Source: Methylophaga sp.
GTDB lineage: Bacteria; Pseudomonadota; Gammaproteobacteria; Nitrosococcales; Methylophagaceae
Length of the DNA stretch: 10,668 bases
NCBI GenBank assembly: GCA_013139345.1
Contig: WTAY01000211.1
Location: forward strand, 1-10,668
Direction: 5' to 3'
Shown here: positions 7,225 to 10,668 of the stretch, piece after piece
Position numbering within the stretch: the first letter of the stretch is position 1
Layout: every line of letters starts with the position of its first letter
Notes under the pieces: generated by a model
What the model saw: only the letters and a program-made list of their open reading frames with translations
The model's database searches: none
Told to the model about the DNA's origin: nothing
Position numbers and translations under genes: made by a program

Positions 7225-7947
7225 GTGTTAGAAAATACAGTATTAGTTACCGGCTCAGGCCGCCGTATTGGCTTTCATCTTGCCTCACGATTACATCAAG
7301 AGGGCTATGCAGTGCTTGCTCATTATCGTACGCATACGGATGAAATCCAAGCCTTACATAATTTAGGCATTGAGACTATTCAGGCTGACTTTAACAATAG
7401 TGCCGCTATTTTACAGTTTGTTGATGATTTAAAGCTACGCTGTAGTAGTTTTAGAGCCTTAATTCATAATGCTTCATCTTTTGCACCTACATCGACAGAG
7501 TTAGCGGTAGCAGCAGAGCAATATGAACAGTTCTTTAATGTTCATATGATGGCGCCATTTTTAATCAATCAAGGCTTACAGTCTTTATTGCTCGGCATCG
7601 ATGATAACCCCGCAGACATTATTCACATTACCGATATTAATGTTGAAAACCCAACCCCACGCTTTGATATTTATGGCACTACAAAGGCCGGCTTACATAA
7701 TATGATGCTGGTGCTGGCGAAGAAGTTTGCGCCACAGATTAAAGTTAATGCTATTGCCCCTGGACCTGTGTTATTTACGGAGCAACATTCACAAGAGGTT
7801 CAGCAACAAATGCTGGCGGAAACACCATTGGCAAAAGAAGGAGGAGTTGAGCCTGTTTATCTGGCAGTAAAAAGCGTGTTAGAGAACCCATTTTTAACGG
7901 GTGCTAGCATTCCTGTTGATGGTGGTCGCCGTTTGTCCAAACGTTAA
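7225..7947 (+). CDS. folM: Dihydromonapterin/dihydrofolate reductase, short-chain dehydrogenase FolM
   Basis: A 240-residue short-chain dehydrogenase/reductase, the same length as E. coli FolM. The N-terminal cofactor motif is TGSGRRIGFHLA (9-20), the TGxxxRxG form that marks pteridine reductases and FolM rather than the usual TGxxxGxG. The NAS block is at 82-84, the active-site pair is Tyr150 and Lys154 in YGTTKAG, and the position often held by serine reads HITD (134-137). VNAIAPGPVLF and the end SIPVDGGRRLSKR are typical. FolM reduces dihydromonapterin to tetrahydromonapterin with NADPH and has weak dihydrofolate reductase activity. The start is GTG at 7225, with AAGGA nine bases upstream. 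It sits beside folB-folK, which supports a pterin substrate. Its last 54 bases overlap folK on the other strand. Confidence 0.88.
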   Translation: MLENTVLVTGSGRRIGFHLASRLHQEGYAVLAHYRTHTDEIQALHNLGIETIQADFNNSAAILQFVDDLKLRCSSFRALIHNASSFAPTSTELAVAAEQYEQFFNVHMMAPFLINQGLQSLLLGIDDNPADIIHITDINVENPTPRFDIYGTTKAGLHNMMLVLAKKFAPQIKVNAIAPGPVLFTEQHSQEVQQQMLAETPLAKEGGVEPVYLAVKSVLENPFLTGASIPVDGGRRLSKR

Positions 7948-8409
7948 GTTATTTACACTTATCTCGACACCTGCTTGCTGTAGCTCAAACGGCTTATCCA
8001 TTAGGTGAGCAATAATCTCATCGAGTAATGGATAGAGAAAATACTCATCCGTAATTAGATGTGCTGGTCGCTCAGCTTCTTCTGGCAACTGTATCTTAGT
8101 TAGAATATCTAGATCAGCAGGGCGGTCTTTTGTTTTTCTGGCCGGATCATTTCTATCTCGCCCAAGTTGCACTTCAATCATATTGCAGATAGTCTTCAAA
8201 TCAGCCTCCGCTTGTTCGGTTTGAATAAAGACAACAACATTAAGAAAGTCGCGTTGACTATTCATACCTATCGGTGGGATTTCTAACACGCGACTCAATG
8301 AAAGCAGTGGGTAGTGCTTAAGTAATAAGCGAATAATCTGTTCAATATTATTGTAGGGTTCGATATTGCTACCAATACCTAGCAGGTAGCCAGATTGAAC
8401 CTGAGACAT
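7894..8409 (-). CDS. folK: 6-hydroxymethyl-7,8-dihydropterin pyrophosphokinase (FolK-like, atypical loop)
   Basis: A 171-residue homologue of FolK, which transfers pyrophosphate from ATP to hydroxymethyldihydropterin in folate synthesis. Family landmarks: LGIGSNIEPYNNI (10-22), RDFLNVVV (53-60), ICNMIEVQLGRDR (74-86) and RPADLDIL (96-103) with Asp99 and Asp101 for the two Mg ions. Between GR and DLDI the loop reads DRNDPARKTKDRPA: it is about two residues longer than in E. coli FolK and lacks the Trp and the RWGPRTLDLDI wording. The start ATG overlaps the folB stop by one base (TAATG), implying coupled translation. The last 17 codons run antisense to the end of folM. Similar FolK-like genes beside folB are found in other gammaproteobacteria, sometimes as a second copy, so it may not be the only FolK in the genome. 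Confidence 0.85.
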   Translation of the reverse strand: MSQVQSGYLLGIGSNIEPYNNIEQIIRLLLKHYPLLSLSRVLEIPPIGMNSQRDFLNVVVFIQTEQAEADLKTICNMIEVQLGRDRNDPARKTKDRPADLDILTKIQLPEEAERPAHLITDEYFLYPLLDEIIAHLMDKPFELQQAGVEISVNNLTFGQTATTINRNASTR

Positions 8410-8759
8410 TATTTTTGACGCTCAATGACGATTCTAGCGATATTTTGACCGTGCAATGCAACTGGTTTACTTAGAGTTAGTTTGAGCTTTGGAATCGGGT
8501 AGTTTTGCAGTAATAAGGCCGCTAAATCTTCGGCTAATGTTTCAATTAACTGATAACGACTTGCTTCAACAAAGCTAACAATCGTATTCGCAATCGCACC
8601 ATAATCTAAGGTATCGGCGATATCATCACTTTTTGCAGCTTTAGCAATATCCCAATCCATTTCCAAATCAAAGCTGAGGGTTTGCAGTGTTTCACGCTCC
8701 CAATCATAAATGCCAATGATAGTGTCGATTTGAAGATCGTTAAGAAATATTTTGTCCAT
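8409..8759 (-). CDS. folB: Dihydroneopterin aldolase
   Basis: From ATG 8759 the product is 116 residues, close to E. coli FolB (about 120) and starting in register with it (MDKIFLNDLQIDTIIGIYDWE). A longer frame reaches GTG 8798, but that adds 13 unsupported residues and overlaps the divergent plsY promoter, so I reject it. The enzyme splits dihydroneopterin to hydroxymethyldihydropterin and glycolaldehyde, and can epimerise it to dihydromonapterin. Visible: GIYDWERETLQ (16-26), AAKSDDIADTLDYGAIA (41-57), ASRYQLIETLAEDLA (66-80) and LTLSKPVAL (94-102) with the catalytic Lys98. The octameric enzyme is cytoplasmic. folK follows with a one-base overlap, placing consecutive steps together; plsY is divergent, as in E. 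coli. Confidence 0.95.
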   Translation of the reverse strand: MDKIFLNDLQIDTIIGIYDWERETLQTLSFDLEMDWDIAKAAKSDDIADTLDYGAIANTIVSFVEASRYQLIETLAEDLAALLLQNYPIPKLKLTLSKPVALHGQNIARIVIERQK

Positions 8760-8778
8760 GAACTCACAACTAGATAAA

Positions 8779-8829
8779 GTGGAAATAACTGCCAACACCC
8801 CTATAATGGTGTGATGTTGAATTGAGGTG
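8779..8829 (+). promoter_or_regulatory. plsY promoter and ribosome-binding site
   Basis: TATAAT at 8802-8807 matches the sigma-70 -10 consensus exactly; 17 bases upstream is GTGGAA (8779-8784), a poor -35 (three of six). The predicted transcript start near 8814 would leave a leader of about 25 bases. A 5-bp inverted repeat, ACACC at 8795-8799 and GGTGT at 8808-8812, frames the -10 box and could be an operator or chance. GAGGTG at 8824-8829 is the Shine-Dalgarno for the ATG at 8839, nine bases on. Confidence 0.6.
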
Positions 8830-8838
8830 CATCATATC

Positions 8839-9435
8839 ATGCTTGAAACTCTTACTTTGCCGATGATTGTTATTGTTGGCGCTTATTTAATTGGCTCATT
8901 ATCGAGTGCGATTATTTTATGTAAATTAGCAGGTCTACCCGATCCTCGCTCACAAGGTTCAGGCAACCCAGGCGCAACCAATGTGTTACGTTTTGGAGGC
9001 AAAAAATTAGCTGCAACCGTATTAATTCTTGATGTGGTTAAAGGTATTTTGCCTGTTGTTGTTGCGATTCTATTAGGCTTAGATCAAACATGGATAGCTG
9101 CCACAGCATTAGCAGCCTTTATAGGTCACCTGTACCCCGTATTCTTTCAATTTAAAGGTGGGAAGGGTGTGGCGACAGCATTAGGTGGCTTTTTAGCATT
9201 ATCGCCACTATTAGCGGGAGCGATATTATTAAGTTGGTTGCTTGTGTTTAAAGTGAGTCGAATCTCATCACTCTCTGCAATAATTGCAGCGTCACTTGGA
9301 CCCGTTTATAGCCTTTGGTTAATTGACTCAATCAATGCCCGCTGGATAGTGTTTGTGATTGCCATCATGCTGGTGGCTAGACACCACGGTAATATTAAAC
9401 GCCTGTTATCTGGCGAAGAAACGAAATCGAAATAA
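8839..9435 (+). CDS. plsY: Acyl-phosphate:glycerol-3-phosphate acyltransferase PlsY
   Basis: An inner-membrane enzyme of 198 residues that acylates sn-glycerol 3-phosphate at position 1 from acyl phosphate, giving lysophosphatidic acid. It is very hydrophobic, with about five to seven membrane segments. The three PlsY motifs are visible: PRSQGSGNPGATNVLR (36-51), the glycerol-phosphate loop GHLYPVFFQFKGGKGVATALGG (96-117), and RHHGNIKRLL near the C-terminus (181-190). GTG 8827 is also in frame but lies within the Shine-Dalgarno, so ATG 8839 is the start. It is divergent from folB, as in E. coli and Pseudomonas, and is followed after 13 bases by the YaiL-like gene, probably in one transcript. 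Its substrate is the product of GpsA encoded at 4016-5059. Confidence 0.96.
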   Translation: MLETLTLPMIVIVGAYLIGSLSSAIILCKLAGLPDPRSQGSGNPGATNVLRFGGKKLAATVLILDVVKGILPVVVAILLGLDQTWIAATALAAFIGHLYPVFFQFKGGKGVATALGGFLALSPLLAGAILLSWLLVFKVSRISSLSAIIAASLGPVYSLWLIDSINARWIVFVIAIMLVARHHGNIKRLLSGEETKSK

Positions 9436-9448
9436 GAAGAACATTATT

Positions 9449-9997
9449 ATGGCATCACTAGCAGACCAGCTTCTCAATATGGGCGTTGTGGACAAAAAGA
9501 AAGCAAAAAAATCACAACACCAAAAACGTAAAACAGAGAATAAAAATAGAAAAGCAGTTAAATCGGGCAAAGAAGTGAAAACCGATGCAATGCAAAAGCA
9601 ACTAGATCAAGCGGCTCGTGACAAACAACAGCGTGATTTAGAGCTGAATAAGCAACGTGATGCTACTCAAGCTCAAAAGGCGTTAATCGCAGAAGTCGGG
9701 CAGATCGTTGAGAGACACAGCATCAAAATTCCTAAAGAAGCAGAGCTTGCCTATAACTTTAGCCATAACAGCACAGTTAAAAAACTGTATATCACAGAAC
9801 AACAACAAAAAGAGCTCACACAAGGGTATTTGGCCATTGCTGTTGTCGGCGACAATTACGCATTAATTCCAGACAAAATTGCTGAACGAATTGAAAGCCG
9901 ATTACCTGAATTAGTCATTCGTACTCAAGTCGAACAAGTCATAGATGAGAATGATCCGTATGCGGATTATCAGATCCCTGACGACTTGATGTGGTAA
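9449..9997 (+). CDS. yaiL: YaiL/DUF2058 family protein
   Basis: A 182-residue, strongly basic and hydrophilic cytoplasmic protein. The frame stays open back to 9359, but those 30 codons overlap plsY; ATG 9449 starts MASLADQLLNMGVVDKKKAKK, the normal DUF2058 opening (a QLL..G.V.KK block). Residues about 16-90 are lysine/glutamine-rich and probably a coiled coil or disordered; about 95-182 form the conserved part, with AYNFSHNSTVKKLYIT, the LAIAVVGDNYALIPDKIAERI block and the ending DENDPYADYQIPDDLMW. E. coli YaiL has been reported as nucleoprotein- or polysome-associated; the function is not established. The gene is 13 bases after plsY, with a weak purine-rich ribosome site (AAGAAGAA). It converges on tsaD with 18 bases between the stops, and I see no terminator hairpin there. 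Confidence 0.85.
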   Translation: MASLADQLLNMGVVDKKKAKKSQHQKRKTENKNRKAVKSGKEVKTDAMQKQLDQAARDKQQRDLELNKQRDATQAQKALIAEVGQIVERHSIKIPKEAELAYNFSHNSTVKKLYITEQQQKELTQGYLAIAVVGDNYALIPDKIAERIESRLPELVIRTQVEQVIDENDPYADYQIPDDLMW

Positions 9998-10015
9998 AAC
10001 GCTATTACATTCTTT

Positions 10016-10668
10016 TTAAGGCGGGCTTAACTCATCCAAAGGCCAGCGAGGTCTAGCTGAAAAAGTTGGATTATCTTGTTTAACCATTGCTGATTCTCGC
10101 ATAGCGCCGGCAAAGGCGATCATCGCGCCATTATCACTACAAAACTCTGGGCGAGGGTAATAGACCTCAACATGAGGCATAGCATCCAATCTCGTGCGTA
10201 ATGCTTTATTTGCACTTACGCCACCGGCAACAACTAATGTTTTACGCCCTGTTTCTTTTAATGCACGTTTACATTTGATTGCTAATGTTTCGACTGCTGC
10301 AGTTTGAAAGGCGAGCGCTACATCCGCTTTATCTTGCTGCGTTTGTTCGCTATCACGCCAGGTATTCATCGCAAAGGTTTTTAAGCCACTAAAGCTAAAG
10401 TCTAATCCAGGACGATTGGTCATCGGTCTTGGAAAGTCATATTTATCAACAGTACCATGTTCCGCTAATGCAGCAAGGATAGGGCCTCCGGGATAATCTA
10501 AGCCGAGCATTTTGGCTGTTTTATCAAATGCTTCACCAATCGCATCGTCAATAGATTCACCTAATAATTGATAATTACCAATACCTTGAACATCAATCAA
10601 TAACGTGTGCCCGCCTGAAACAAGCAGTGATACAAAAGGAAAGGCTGGCGGATTATCTTCTAATAAGG
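10016..10668 (-). CDS. tsaD: tRNA N6-adenosine threonylcarbamoyltransferase TsaD, C-terminal part (cut by right window edge)
   Basis: TsaD joins threonylcarbamoyl to A37 of ANN-decoding tRNAs, acting with TsaB and TsaE in the cytoplasm. About 217 codons are visible, roughly the C-terminal two thirds of a protein usually near 340 residues; the coding frame continues to the window edge, so the TTG at 10600 is internal and not a start. Visible: SLLVSGGHTLL just inside the edge, ESIDDAIGEAFDKTAKMLGLDYPGGP, the FSFSGLKT block, VVAGGVSANKALR, and PEFCSDNGAMIAFAG, whose Asp is a metal ligand. The N-terminal HxxxH metal motif is outside the window. No gap or frameshift is seen. Confidence 0.96.
   Translation of the reverse strand, partial: LLEDNPPAFPFVSLLVSGGHTLLIDVQGIGNYQLLGESIDDAIGEAFDKTAKMLGLDYPGGPILAALAEHGTVDKYDFPRPMTNRPGLDFSFSGLKTFAMNTWRDSEQTQQDKADVALAFQTAAVETLAIKCKRALKETGRKTLVVAGGVSANKALRTRLDAMPHVEVYYPRPEFCSDNGAMIAFAGAMRESAMVKQDNPTFSARPRWPLDELSPP

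Noticed and set aside
8760..8798. Longer FolB starting at GTG 8798
   Set aside because: Adds 13 residues not present in FolB relatives; ATG 8759 aligns with the E. coli start.
9359..9448. N-terminal extension or fusion of the YaiL-like protein into plsY
   Set aside because: The extra 30 codons are plsY sequence read in another frame, and MASLADQLL at 9449 matches the usual family start.
9998..10015. Possible terminator between the YaiL-like gene and tsaD
   Set aside because: There is a short T run but no stem longer than three pairs; not supportable.

Overview
The window carries a compact, moderately AT-rich chromosomal segment of a gammaproteobacterium. Two gene neighbourhoods are typical of that class: gpmI-envC divergent from a rhodanese(yibN)-grxC-secB-gpsA run, and folB divergent from plsY with tsaD nearby. 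The exact genus cannot be proved from the sequence. A marine methylotroph- or Piscirickettsiaceae-like lineage is only a guess. I see no tRNA, rRNA, CRISPR, insertion sequence, phage gene or broken gene. This is mostly core genome.

Layout. Positions 1-769 (minus) hold the N-terminal part of the murein hydrolase activator EnvC, which runs off the left edge; it lies 13 bases downstream of gpmI (783-2318, minus). A 157-base divergent control region follows. To its right is a six-gene plus-strand run (2476-5968): an ArsR-family regulator, a membrane-anchored rhodanese, glutaredoxin GrxC, chaperone SecB, glycerol-3-phosphate dehydrogenase GpsA and an unrecognised lipoprotein. It is closed by a strong UUCG-loop terminator (about 5999-6021). 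Next come a minus-strand MidA/NDUFAF7-type methyltransferase (6030-7202) and, divergent from it with only 22 bases between, folM (7225-7947). folM converges on, and overlaps by 54 bases, the minus-strand pair folB-folK (8759 down to 7894). Divergent from folB is plsY, behind a perfect TATAAT box, followed by a YaiL/DUF2058 gene (to 9997). The C-terminal two thirds of tsaD, minus strand, fills the right edge.

How the genes fit together. EnvC acts in septal murein splitting; the secB operon links thiol/sulfane-sulfur chemistry (regulator, rhodanese, glutaredoxin) with protein export and with the first committed step of phospholipid backbone supply (GpsA). PlsY, in a separate unit, acylates the glycerol 3-phosphate that GpsA makes. 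FolB, FolK and FolM all act on pterins/folates.

The most interesting points are these: the ArsR regulator has the two-cysteine layout of persulfide sensors (BigR/SqrR/YgaV) and sits directly upstream of a rhodanese at the head of the secB-gpsA operon; an unfamiliar lipoprotein with a coiled-coil tail ends that operon; the FolK is an atypical form with a rearranged active-site loop; and the 3' ends of folM and folK code on both strands. I did not find convincing evidence of a wholly new system.
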